Part shown: positions 36,991 to 50,000 of the stretch, in pieces
How the letters are laid out: each line of letters starts with the position of its first letter
How positions within the stretch are numbered: position 1 is the first letter of the stretch
DNA from: Callorhinus ursinus
Taxonomy: Eukaryota > Chordata > Mammalia > Carnivora > Otariidae
Assembly (NCBI RefSeq): GCF_003265705.1
Contig: NW_020312849.1
Span: 344,824-408,823, forward strand
Direction of reading: 5' to 3'
DNA length: 64,000 nucleotides
The notes under the pieces: model-generated
The model's database searches: none
What the model was told of the DNA's origin: nothing
What the model saw: only the letters and a program-made list of their open reading frames with translations
Translations under genes and position numbers: made by a program

Positions 36991-37607
36991 TGTCAGTGTC
37001 ATTATGTTGTTCATTCATTTCTATATCCTTTAAATCTATTCCCAAGACTGTTTCCCTCTTCTTTCTTGATAACCTTTCCCTTATTAATAACCTAGAAAAT
37101 TCCGATTCTGATCTCTAAACCTTGTAGATATTTGCATTGCTGTGCCCTACAGCTGTAACTCCGTCTCTCTACACGACTGTGAAAATCTTAGACAGGGACC
37201 AGATCTTTCTTATATTTGGCTCTTCATGTCCTGGAACACGGGCTCTCCACTGTCCTGGTTCAGTGGAAAGCTCAATAATTCAAGTGTGGTAATCTGAACA
37301 AAACTGATGGTGTTCATTTTAATTATATCAATTTTCATTTATTTATATTTTAGGAAAAATATAAAATAATTGATATTAAAATATTAACTGTTCATCAGCT
37401 CCTTTCCTTTATTATTTCTTTTTTTACTAAATTAAATAATGTAGGATTGTATCTGATGACAGTAAAGTTTCCTTTTCTTTAAACAGTGAAAACCTGTATA
37501 ATTATAAAATTTTTAAATGGTTAAATCTTTTGCTACTTATTTTAATTCAAATCCAGTATACTATTATATATATTCAGAACTCAAACTATTCATCTTCATC
37601 TAAACCT

Positions 37608-37803
37608 TCAATTAAATTCCACAATGCAAACCTCTTGGCACTAGAACCACATTTCATGTTTATTCAACTGAGACTGTGTCTTGAAAAAGTGTTGAAGTTT
37701 GGGGGTTTTCTGGTGAGAATCCACATTCTGACATCACCTTGCCCATGACAGCGATTGGCTGTTAGAAGGCAAAGAAGAGTTTATAGCCAGTCACAGCAAG
37801 CAA
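37608..37803 (+). promoter_or_regulatory. IBSP: IBSP proximal promoter
   Basis: Elements fall in the register described for the rat Bsp promoter when +1 is set at 37,804. Inverted TATA TTTATA is at 37,780-37,785 (-24 to -19). Inverted CCAAT ATTGG is at 37,754-37,758 (-50 to -46). The CRE-like TGACATCA is at 37,729-37,736 (-75 to -68). The FGF2-response element GGTGAGAA is at 37,712-37,719 (-92 to -85). Further upstream are a Runx-type AACCACA (37,645-37,651) and a homeodomain-type CAATTAAAT (37,610-37,618). The element functions come from published rat work; their presence here is read from the sequence. Expression would be expected in osteoblasts, odontoblasts and cementoblasts. Confidence 0.9.
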
Positions 37804-37889
37804 ATGAGTGAGTTAGACAGCAGAGGAAATATTCAATCTGTGTCGCTCACTCCTGTGAGACTGTCTCCTCACTCCAGAACTGGAAAAGG
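37804..37889 (+). other. IBSP: IBSP exon 1 (non-coding, 5' UTR)
   Basis: The start is inferred from the spacing to the inverted TATA box. The end is set by the strong donor GG|GTAAG at 37,890. There is no ATG in good context; the start codon lies in exon 2. About 86 bp, a size typical of a SIBLING first exon. Confidence 0.8.
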
Positions 37890-39552
37890 GTAAGATTTAT
37901 TATGATGACTTCATTTTCTTAAAATTGAACACTCCACATTTCACATCTCTGGACCTGCTTTGAATTTTTTATTTTAATGTTGATGTTATTGAATTGTATA
38001 GAATGGCTATGTAATTTAACACTTGTTTATCATCAAACTAGTACCTCAGAGTTAAGATTCTTTCCAAAAGGTTAAGCTTATTTACCTACGCATGTAAATA
38101 AGTTAATATTGTGCACATAAACTAGAAAATTTTGTGTCCTACTTGCTACCTCTCCACCTCACAAAAAACTGTTTGTTTCCTCATTCTGATGTATTCAAGA
38201 TAACCTGACTGAAAAAATAGTAATTTTTCACTTGTAAGTCCGCCCCAAGGAGTGCAGATTTCACCATAAATTATGCCTAATCTATACTTGAATTATATAT
38301 AATGTCTTTTTACCATGTTCGGCTTCAAAGTGTTGATATCCTGTATCTCTAAAATCAGTATGGAAAAATATATAGGACTAAAGAAATAAATAATGTTAGT
38401 TTATCATACTTTTCCCAATGAAAACTTGTAATTAGATTTTCAAAACTATCCTTTAAGAATGTTTGAATTGTCGTCTGGGTTAGTAGTAGTCAATATAGAG
38501 TCTTTGTTTTTTATGAATCAGAAAGTAAATAAAATGAGATTTATGTAGGCAGCCAATTGCTGCCTACATGAATCACTTGGTTCTTTTTATATTATTCCTG
38601 CTACGTTTTCATCTAGTTGTTTTTATGGTTTGCTATGAGAAATTTATGTAATCAAAACCCTTTCTTCAGTTCCCTGTACTTAAGTTTTTAGCTCTTTAAG
38701 ACATTATAAATATTCCAACTCTTTTCATAAAGCTGCAGAGCAATAAACTTCTTGTTTGCTGGGAAGCTTGACCATGGGTAACAAAGTTCAAAGTATTACT
38801 TTAAGCACCCCAATAGCAATAAAAACTTAGACAGACGGGCTCCCTTCAGGGGCAAAGCCTCTTTATCGTTGTGTGGCCATTAAGAACCTTTACTGAAGTA
38901 GACAGAACTGTGAGGAAGTGTGTAGGCATCAAAATCAAAAGACCCAGTCTGCCACAAATAGAGTGTGACTTAGGAGCCAAGACACCTTCTCCAGGCCTTA
39001 AATTTTACTCTGTGTAATGTTTAGTGGTAGATACTCAATAAGGATGCAATAAATTGTGGCTAATGACAAAATGTAAAATCAAACTTCAGAATACAGTATA
39101 TGACATGGGTTTCATACATACATTTTAAATATTACTTTTCCAAGTGTGTTTACGGGGAAATTGCCATCATCATTACATACTGCTTCTAAAATGTTGCCAA
39201 AGCTGTCACTCTCAGTTAAACATACATGTCAGTGCAAATGGGTGGGTATTAGTTGGCTTTTAGCCAAGTTTATGCAACCTCTATTAAAATAGGATTTTAT
39301 CAGGTGCCTGGGTGGCTCAGTTTGTTAAGTGTCTGCCTTCGGCTCAGGTCATGATCCCAGGGTCCTGGGATAGAGCCCCGTGTCAGGCTCCCTGCTTGGC
39401 GGGGAGCCTGCTTCTCCCTCTCCCACTTCCCCTGCTTGTGTTCCCTCTCTAGCTGTGTCTCTCTGTGTCAGATAGATAAAATCTTAAAAAAGAAAAAAAA
39501 GTTACACTTCTGGTTTTAATATTTATTAACTTTACCACTTCATTAATTCCAG
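37890..39552. other. IBSP: IBSP intron 1
   Basis: 1,663 bp. Contains a perfect 11-bp-stem hairpin (38,543-38,569), a weak MIR-like segment (about 38,930-39,060) and a sense SINE (39,302-39,500) ending about 50 bp before the acceptor. The acceptor is 'cattaattccag'. Confidence 0.85.
39302..39500 (+). mobile_element. Carnivore SINE in IBSP intron 1, close to exon 2
   Basis: Complete SINE in sense orientation to the gene. Its A-tail ends 52 bp upstream of exon 2, leaving branch point and acceptor in short unique sequence. Confidence 0.92.
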
Positions 39553-39620
39553 AAGCAATCACCAAAATGAAGACTGCTTTAATTTTGCTCAGCATTTTGG
39601 GAATGACCTGTGCTTTCTCA
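39553..39620 (+). CDS. IBSP: IBSP exon 2: start codon and signal peptide
   Basis: The acceptor AG is at 39,551-39,552. Fourteen bases of 5' UTR precede the ATG at 39,567 in the context ACCAAAATGA. It encodes MKTALILLSILGMTCAFS, a classic secretory signal with a leucine-rich core and A-x-C-A-like cleavage region. The donor TCA|GTAAGT follows a complete codon (phase 0). Confidence 0.96.
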
Positions 39621-42600
39621 GTAAGTTCAATATTAAAAACCTATAGTTATTTCCTTGTCTTTTCATGTAAAAGAGAGAGTATGTAATAATTAAATATTCT
39701 TACAAACAGATGAAAAATACGCATCGAAGAGCCAAATTAGAGGATTCTGAAGAAAATGGGGTAATTATGCTTAGTGTACTTTCTTGGCCTGACTATATTT
39801 CCTTTAGATTTACTGCACATTAAACATGAATATATCATTTATTTTGCTTATGCAGGTCTTTAAGTACCGGCCACGATATTCTCTTTACAAGCATGCCTAC
39901 TTTTATCCTCCTCTAAAACGATTTCCAGTTCAGGTAAGTATAAAAATTTATTTTCTTTCCCACCCATTATAATTTAAAGGGAATCAAATTTAACTACAAA
40001 ACACCTAAATTCAATTCTCACTGAAAGTCAACCAGAAAGACTTACTACAAAAAGTTTATTTTTACTACAATACAATAAAATTTATTCCTAAGTTCTCTTT
40101 TAAAGCAGAGATATACACATCATTTGGGCCCAGTCTAGAATGATATAATAAAAGCAAACACCCTGAGAGTTCAGGTGTTTTGGCTAATGCATTGACGAAA
40201 TGGACAATTTTATCTGTTGTTGACAATTAAGTCAGTGATAAGGTCACTAACTGTCATTTTATAGTTGAGTCAAAACTGTCATATAGCTGTTAACATCCGA
40301 TAATTTACAGTCCTTTAATTGGTAAGGGAAAAACTGACTTCATAAACAGCAGAGACCATTTTTTAAAAAACATTCCTGATAATCAGTGGTGATTGCTGAA
40401 GATTTTCTGAACCTCTGACCTGTGTTGGTCACTATAACAGAAGCGTGGCTCAAGAATGATAGAGGAAAGAGAGAAATTCACGAAGTGAATTGTGAGAGTG
40501 TTTGTGAGAAAAACAAGAGATCCTTGAAATTTGTAAACAAAAAGGAAATTAACAAACACTAAAAATAAGAACTTCTGTTTTTACTAGGTTACCAGTGAAG
40601 AAAGCCTTTGAAAACTTGAGGGTGTGGTGTTGATTTAAAATATTCAACAAACCAGAATTGTGCTATTTTTATTACTATACAGTTTGGGTTCAGGGCACCA
40701 TTTGACCCAGGACTCCTGAGACACTAAAAGCAGTCAAGATGCTGAAAACGATGCCTCAGCACAGTGGCTTGGCAGAGCATCCTGCCATATGTTGGGCCAA
40801 CCCATTTCTAACTCATACAATGATAGGAAATGATAATCTTAGAGTATTTATAGCACCATAATAATTATGGGGAATGTGTGTGGCCACAGAAATATGAGCA
40901 CAGATGATACAAGAGTTGTGGGTTTTCAGAATTGTCTTCCATTCTTTGGTACACCTCAGACCCCACAAATAAACAGTGCTCATTTGAATGTTTGCTTCAT
41001 TCTCTTTCTTAAGCTAAATGGAAATGATAATAAGTTTAAATTTCTGGCTAGCTCCTCAATTTTTTAAAAATATCACATAGAGATATTTCCATCTATAAAT
41101 TTTTATAGACATATAAATGTGATCCAATTAAAATATCCATAGTGAAAAGATATTAGGAGAGGTTCTATTTTTCTTACTGATAAATTCAAAATTCAGAAAT
41201 CTTTAAGTAGATTTTTAATATACAATATTTAGAGAAATTATATGCAAATTCATTTCAACTAATGCAGAGTTTGTAAGACAGTTGTATTTTAAAAATATCC
41301 AATAAAATATACTCCCCAATCCAACAGTCTGACCTAGTATTGATGATCTATTCTCCTCCTTTACAAAGTTTGATTTCTAGAATTTTTTCCCTTACATGTC
41401 TACTTATATATTTTCCATAGCTCTGTATTATTTATTCTCTTAAATCTATCAAGTATTTGGTGCCCAGATTGTCACCCCAAAATTCATTAAGCTGTACTGG
41501 CTTTGAACTTTATGTTTTATTCAAACAAATCTGTGTTTACATATAATTACTTTTTTCTTTTTTTTTTAAGATTTATCTATTTATTTTAGAGAAAGCGTGC
41601 ACAAGTCGGGGGAGGGGCAGGGGGAGAGGGAGAAAAAGAATCCTCAAGCAGATTCCCGCTGAACATGGAGCCCAACGTGGGGCTCGATTCCATAACCCTG
41701 AGATCATGACCCAGGCGGAAATCAAGAATTAGCCACTTAACCAACAGAGCCACCCAGGCACCCTTACATATAATCATTTCTAAAACACCAACTTCCATGA
41801 AATATGTCCTATCGATTATAAAGCTATCAACAGTCTACCTATAGCTTATCTCTGTGCTTGGCTATAGAAATAGAAGCATAAATAAGCTTAATACCCTAAG
41901 CATTTTTAATTGAGGAAATTGCTTCTTTAAGGAATCACATGTTATTTGAATTGTATGTGAATTCTTTGAGGGCAGAATCTTTATATTTCCTTTATTGTAC
42001 TGATCTCAGCTATCACGGTGCTTGACACAGGGAAACTGTCCATGTTTCCAACTTCATCTCTTGCTACCACCCTCATTCTCAAAACAATGCCTGAAACACA
42101 TATTTTGGGATTGAATAAATGGGAGTGACAGAAGTTGAAAGGAGTAATGGTAAAACATATATACATACATGTGTGTGTGTGTATTTGACTTCTGGAAGAA
42201 TAATATGTCTTAGTTACAAATTGGCATAAATGAAAGAAAGGAAAAAAGAAAATGTCAAGGCTTTAGGGCATTGCATGAAGCTTTAAAACTGTTCTCACGG
42301 CAGACACTAATTGAAGAGTGATGTGGCTGGGACAGCAAGAAAGCTAAGGGTGAGGAACCTTGTAAAAAGATTCAAACATTCCCACTGAGACAAAAGACGT
42401 TGCAAAAATATGCTGTCCTCTCTTACTAACAAATAGAAATAGTTTACATGTAATACCATGCTTTATTCACCCTCTGGGCTAGGGAAAGCACAACCATTAA
42501 GGTCATGGCAGTGGAAGAGCAGGTATAATTATTCTCTTTTCCACCCAAGGTTATTCTTGGCTCAAGGGGACAAGCATTCCCTTTTCTTGGGTGGATGGCA

Positions 42601-45600
42601 TGGCCACTGAAGAATGAGTCCCATAGGGACAGCCTTGAGTAAGACTGGAATATGAGTGTTTCCTCATATCTGATTTCTAACCCTGAGATTCTTCTCAAGC
42701 TCTATTTTCTAAGACCCACAGTACTTAACTAGGTCATCAGAATCTAAGCTAAGATTTGCAGGGCAGAAAATAACAGCATCTTAAGTCAGGTATCCATTTA
42801 TCTACCTGGTGCTATTAGGGGTGGTTGCAGAAAGAGAAGGAAAATTCAATTTGTCATTGGGAGAAAGATGAAAAATCTCCTCTACTGTCTCAAAGTCTCT
42901 GATAACAAGTGTTTAGACTTATATTTCCTTCTAAAAAGTAGCAAAGCTTGTTAACTTATATTTTTATATACAGACTCCTCGGTTTAATATATTCTCATTC
43001 AATATTGAACTCTTTAGAGGGATGGTACTCTATAACTCTCCTAAATGAGTAAGTGAATTAATTTTGCTCTTATATAATTTTTACCTCATATATATAAAAT
43101 CTCATTTATATATAGAGAGAGGCTTATTTTATGAAGTAGCTTTAATTAGACTGAAAGATATTAAAAATTATATGTAAATCTAATTTCAAGTTAAATTCTA
43201 ATTTAAATTCACCAGGAGGTCATTATTTTTTTTTAAAGATTTTATTTATTTACTTGAGAGAGAGAATGAGACAGAGAGAGAGAGCATGAGAGGGGGAAGG
43301 GTCAGAGGGAGAAGCAGACTCCCCGCCGAGCAGGGAGCCCGATGCGAGACTCGATTCCGGGACTCCAGGATCATGACCTGAGCCGAAGGCAGTTGCTTAA
43401 CCAACTGAGCCACCCAGGCGCCCCAGGAGCTCATTCTTTAAAAGAATCATCCAGTAACAACTTTTATTTCACAATAAGCCTAATCATTTTATATTTTATA
43501 AAGAAAACAAAATAATATGATCTATGTGTTAGTTCATTTGCCTTGAACTGGTTGGAGAAGTCACAGCTGCTCTGGGCTTGATTCCTTCTCTGTAAAATAA
43601 ATTGAACCAGATAATCCTCTTGTTCTTGCAGAGTTAAGCAATTCTGTGATTCACTGCTCTAGTTTTTTACATACAAAATGTTTCAACATATTTCCTATGT
43701 TTTTGGTGTTGAAAATGGAGTATCTCATTTCATATCTTGATCACTACAAAATGCCTTTTTCTAACCTCATTTTATATATTCCCAATCTCCTTATATCTTT
43801 TTCTCAGATTTATATGAGAACTGTTCTAAGTAAATAAATCAATCAAGATGGTAATACTAATTAGTATTAGTATATTACCCTAATTAGGGTAAATATTTGT
43901 ACATATTTTATCTTAATTCAATCAGCAGGAAATTTCCTTTGGTGTTGAACGTATGTGTACATATATATGTACACAGATATTCATATATTTACAAATTCAC
44001 ACATATATATATTTTTTAGAGCAGTAGTGACTCATCTGAAGAAGATGGAAATGGTGACAGCTCAGAAGAGGAGGAAGAAGAGGTAAGGAATTTCTGCAGG
44101 ATTTTTCATAATAAACCAGGCAGCATAAAAACAAATAGGAAACTAGTCTACTGTAGCCTGGACTTAGCAAACAGCCATTGCCAGTTTACCAACTACCCAC
44201 AGTCTTCTATTTTGGACAAGAGGAATGTTATTGAAATTAGAACCAACTAAAATGACCTGTTTAAAATACTATTGCAGTTTGACGTTAAAGTGACCTGTAA
44301 GCAGTACACAAAACCAAAAATGTCTCCATAGTAAGTGGAAGAAGTGTAAATTCTGATAAAAAGAAAAGACAGTATTATTTATACTTAGATGGACAGAACA
44401 TGATGATAAAAGACAAGTCCCTAAACTCAGTGCAATACTTGTTTTAAGGACTGAATTTAAACTCAATTTACTAAGTGGGTAGTATATGAAAAGCTAATCT
44501 TATATCCTCTACAATGTTATTTTGATTCATTGGTCTTTCTTGACCCACAAAGTAGGGTTGTTGTTTTAAATGAGAATTTCATGTCTTTTTTTGTCTAACA
44601 ATAAAATTTATGTTCTTATAGAAATGCAAATACTCAAGATGTATAAATATATATAGCACTATATAGTACTACAGATTCTACACGTAGTACAGCATAGTCC
44701 TCTAGAGGACTACAAATTAGTGTAGTTCACGGCTAAAATTCATCTGTATATCTTGGAAATTGTGCTAACATGTTTATAACTGACACTCTTGCTCAATATA
44801 CTAATTAGGTACCTTTTCCTGGATAGTCAATTATAGCAATCCACTGCTTTGGGGACCTTCTAAATTCAGGTATTCTTAAGTGCTATTTATGAATGGGCAG
44901 CAACAGTCAAAAATGGATCATGTAGAAACATCTGCTATCTTGAAAATAAAATGGTATGGGAACTTTAAAAGTGACAAATAATTAGTTTGACTTTTTTTTT
45001 AACCATAAAAGTATCATTTCCAGTACTATAATTTACCCTAATAGCTTAAGGAAGACCTTATAAGAATATCAAGCCAGTACCAGGAAAAATGTCACCTACT
45101 AAATCCCACAGAATTTCAACCGGAGTTCCACTTAGTAATCTTACACAACAACTAAGCTGAGGTAATCCATTTAACTACAACTGTTTGCTGTACAGTGATC
45201 GCAAAATTGCCTTGCCAGCTGGATTTCCCCATTAGATTATACCTTTTGGCAATGGTTCTTCATTTATTATGATGGTGGTTGGGAATGGAGGAAGATTAGG
45301 ACTCCTTTAAAACTATGATGAAATCATACACACTCAAAATGTTGCCAACAATCTCTGAACATTAATCATCCTCCCAAAACTTATCTGCAAACTTCTCATG
45401 ACCCAGAGGACTAGAGACCACAGGTTTCATCTCTGGTTTGGGGAGAAACAGTGCTGTACCGTCCTTATACCTCCTCACATTGCCTAGCACAGTTTCTCAT
45501 ACAATATATGGTATCCAACAAATACCTGGTGGTTTGGTTTTGAAAACTTCAGAGAATAAATACTCCAAACATCATTCATTAAAAGTGACCACAGCAAAGT

Positions 45601-46989
45601 GGATAAATAAACCTGGAGGCTTCTCTCCTGAAGAGATTCTAGAACTTCCTTTTTCCCCATTTCTTCCCTAAAATTTCATTGGCAATTCAGGTTAAATACA
45701 TAGAGCCCCCTAGAATTGTATTCAAACGAGAGGGTGCTTAGGAATGCTTTCTATTGGGTGATCATTTTTTTCCACTCCTAAACTATTCAGCCTCACTTTA
45801 AAAAAAACTTTTATTTAAATATAATATACACAATTATCATTTAAATTTAAATCATTTAAATTATCATTTAAAATTTTTATTACCTTAAAATTATATAAAT
45901 AATTATATTAATTAATTATATAAATTATATAATATATTTTATATAAATATAAAATTTTATNNNNNNNNNNNNNNNNNNNNNNNNNNNNNNNNNNNNNNNN
46001 NNNNNNNNNNNNNNNNNNNNNNNNNNNNNNNNNNNNNNNNNNNNNNNNNNNNNNNNNNNNNNNNNNNNNNNNNNNNNNNNNNNNNNNNNNNNNNNNNNNN
46101 NNNNNNNNNNNNNNNNNNNNNNNNNNNNNNNNNNNNNNNNNNNNNNNNNNNNNNNNNNNNNNNNNNNNNNNNNNNNNNNNNNNNNNNNNNNNNNNNNNNN
46201 NNNNNNNNNNNNNNNNNNNNNNNNNNNNNNNNNNNNNNNNNNNNNNNNNNNNNNNNNNNNNNNNNNNNNNNNNNNNNNNNNNNNNNNNNNNNNNNNNNNN
46301 NNNNNNNNNNNNNNNNNNNNNNNNNNNNNNNNNNNNNNNNNNNNNNNNNNNNNNNNNNNNTAAATATATAAAAATTATATAAGTATATAAATATATTAAT
46401 TATATAAATATACCTTACTAATTATATAAATATCATTTAAAATTTTTATTACCTTATTAATTAAATTATCTAAATATAAATTAATTATATAAACATAATT
46501 ATATAAAATTATATATAAATATATATAAATTATTTATATATATATGTTATATAAATATATAAATTAAAATAATTTAATTTATATAATGAATTTTAAAAAA
46601 GCTTTTTAAATGATAATAATTTAAATTATTAGTATAGAGGTCACTGAAACTTCAGAAACTGAACACACAAGTGCAACCAGCACCATATCAAAAAGCAGCA
46701 CATACATTGTGCTCCATTTCATTCATTAACCAAAGCCACCAAGGGCAACTGCTATTTTAAGTCCTAACAGATATTGGTTTTGCCTATTTTTGTGTATTGT
46801 ATAAATGGAATCACACATCATATAGTCTTTTGTGTGTGGCCTCTTCCACTCTCAACTTCAACGGTTGATCCATATCGTTCTACAACTATGTATCATTCAT
46901 TCTCATTGTCAGTATCTTATGATGTGAATGTACCACAATGCATTACTCTTCTTTTTTTTTTTTAAATGTTTTATTTATTTATTCATGAG

Positions 46990-47023
<34 letters not shown>

Positions 47024-50000
47024 AGAGGGAGAAGCAGGCCCCCCGCAGAGCAGGGAGCCCGATGCGGGACCCAATCCCAGGACTCTGGGATCACGACCCG
47101 AGCCGAAGGCAGACGCTTAACCATCTGAGCCACCGAGGCGCCCTGCATTACTCTTCTGTTGATTGGCATTTGGGTAGTTTCCAAGTTTGGGCTATAACAA
47201 AGACTGCTATTGTGAACATTCTAGTATTCCTTCTGGTGAACATATGCATTTATTTCTGGAGGCCATTTTACTTAGAAGTAAAACTTCTAAGTCAAAAGGT
47301 ATGCATATGTTCAATCTGCGTGGAGGCAACCAAAGCAGATATACTGTGATCTCCCCCATCAGTGTGTCAGTTGCTCCACATTCTCACCAACACTTGTTTC
47401 TTTCAGTCACTTTAGCCATTCTAATGGGTTAATAATACTTTTAAAAAAATTATTGCTAATTTTTCTATTCAAAAAGATATCTGATGCTTAATACCGATCG
47501 ACAGACCGATCTGTTTTCCTTTTTAATTCACTGCAACAGGATATCCTTAAATAAAGTACCTAATAAAGAAAGGGCTTTGTAGGAGAAAATACAGAAGTTC
47601 ATGAGTTGAGAGTTTGGATTTTTAATCATGATTTGGCCACTAATGAACTACCGTCTATTTGACCTGATGCAAGTTATTTATCTTTTTGGACCTCAGGTTT
47701 TTCATGTGTAATATGACAGTACAGGACCCAAATTGTATGTTCTATTCTAAGAATCTTTCCTCCTTCTCCCCTGAAAGGTTTAGTCTGTTGGAATAAAGCA
47801 TAAATGAGACTAAATAAACAGCATTGTGTTTGTGGGTTATTTGACACAATTAGCTTAGAGACTGTTTTGGGGTGGATTCTAATAGTCCCAAGAGTTTACT
47901 GAAACAGTGGAATTTACAAACTTGATGAAATAAACATATTCTTCTTTAGGTCACTTTGTTTTAGTAATAAGGCAGGCTAAATCTGGGTTGTGCTTGTTTT
48001 ATTTTTTAATTTTTTTTCTTTACATAACTTATTTTTTTCTTCTAACATTTTGTTTTGGAATCTGTGGATTAAGTTTTTATTTAAATTCCAATTAATTAAT
48101 ATACAAGGTAATATTTGTTTCAGGTGTACAATATAGTGATTCAACACTTCCATACAACACCCAGTGCTCATCACAAGCGCCCTCCTTAATCCCCATCACC
48201 TACATAGCCCATCCTCCCACCCACCACCCCTCTTGTAACCATCAGTTCGTTCTCTATAGTTAAGAGTTTGTTTCTCAGTTTGCCTCTTTCTTTTTTTCCC
48301 TTTGCTTGTTTATTTCTTAAATTCCACATATGAATGAAATCATATGGTATCTGTCTTTCTCTGACTTATTTCACTTAGCGTAATACTCTCTAGCTTCATC
48401 CACATCATTGCAAATGGCAAGTTTTCATTCTTTTTCGTGGCTGAATAATATTCCATTATATATGTATATGTAAATGTATTACATCTTCTTTATCCATGCA
48501 TGTTTTGAAGTCTTGACTTTTAATATTAGCTATGAATCACATCAGACTAACTCCATTAACACACAACTGCCTAACAACATAAAGGCCAAGAATAAAATGT
48601 TAAAGATTACAGTAATATTAATAAAATTATAACAACCATTCATTTGAGGAGTGCTAATTTTTTTAAAACATCTTCATGCAATAACTTTATATACCACTAA
48701 AAATTTCTTGGAGTGTTTAGTTTCTTCATTGCACGGTAAAACTGATTTTGTGTCAAATGCCTAAAGTTTTCTGAATACTGCATACAATACAGAACTAGCT
48801 TATATGTTGGCAGATGACTTTTGAATTAAATATGTTTTTTGTCTAAATACACTTGAAAGCATATGAAAAATATTCATTTCTTTTTGCCAGTAAATAAGAC
48901 ATGCAAACAATTTGTTTGAAGAGAGGCATTTCTATAAAAATTCCTTTTGGAAAAGATATCCTAGGCATAGTGTGAACATTCATATAAATCCTCTTCCTCG
49001 TCAAAAACATCATAGTGCATTACAAATGGCTCAGCTTTTTAAATTAGAAAATACAGCTTCATCACATATAAGACCTTAAGGGGTGCCTGGGTGGCTCGGT
49101 CACTAAGCATCTGCTTTTGGCCCAGGTCATGATCCCAGGGTCCTGGGATTGAGCCCCACATCGGGCTCCCCGCGCGGTGGGAACTCGCTTCTTCCTTTCC
49201 CACTCCCCCTGCTTGTGTTCCCTCTCTCACTGTGTCTCTCTCTGTCAAATAAATAAATAAAATCTTAAAAAAAAATAAAAACAACTTAAGCAAGTTATTT
49301 AGCTTTTCTGAGCTCACCTTCCTTTTCTAAAGAGAATAATAATCCTACCTTACAAGGCTATCATAAGAAATTTTTAAAAATAGGTATAAGTTCTCAGCTG
49401 ATTTGTCAGCAAATGTAAGAATCCACTTACTACCATGTTGTAATTGTACATAAGACTTTAAGAGCCTAAGACATCTAGGATAAAATACCACATAGATATG
49501 CTGAAATTATTACAAAAGCATGTTTTATTGATTAAATAGAATATGGAAATGTCTAAAAACAGAATATGGTGAGATAAATTGAATGAGGTAACCCTGAGTT
49601 GAGTTTTAAGAAGTGAGAAGTGCAAATGGCATAAGAGGAAGCAAAACTGTTAGCATTAGGTGATGAGCTGGCTGAGGAATACAATGTTTTTCTCAATTGT
49701 GGCTCATGACTCCAACAGATTTTGAGTTCTCTTCCAGCTAAAATAACTTTCCTTGCTCTGGATATTTTCACCAGGAGAATTCAAATGAAGAAGAAAACAA
49801 TGAGGAGAATGCAAATTCTGATGAAAACGAAGATGAAGAATCTGAGGCTGAGAACACCACCCTTTCCACCACACCTGGCTATGGAGAGGAGACCACACCT
49901 GGAACAGGGTACATAGGTCTAGCTGCAATGCAACTTCTCAAGAAGGTAATCATTCCTCAAAAATGTTAAATCTGATTTCATTTCTTCACTGAAATCTAAG

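Larger units (their letters stand above)
39934..44019. other. IBSP: IBSP intron 4
   Basis: 4,086 bp. Contains two antisense SINEs (41,548-41,763 and 43,225-43,422), an L2-like 3' fragment near 41,957-42,125, a short (TG)n at about 42,170-42,183, and two perfect palindromes (43,875-43,892 and 43,955-43,974) shortly before exon 5. No extra exon is recognised. Confidence 0.85.
44083..49774. other. IBSP: IBSP intron 5
   Basis: 5,692 bp including a 400-base gap. Holds an AT-rich tract (45,830-46,620), an ancient antisense L1M (46,640-47,460) carrying a SINE, an MIR remnant (47,600-47,730), an antisense L1 3' end (48,073-48,508) and a sense SINE (49,080-49,280). No further exon is recognised. Confidence 0.8.

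Noticed and set aside
46928..47349. 127-codon frame with RERERERE repeats
   Set aside because: It is the translation of a (GA)n stretch in a SINE plus L1M sequence.
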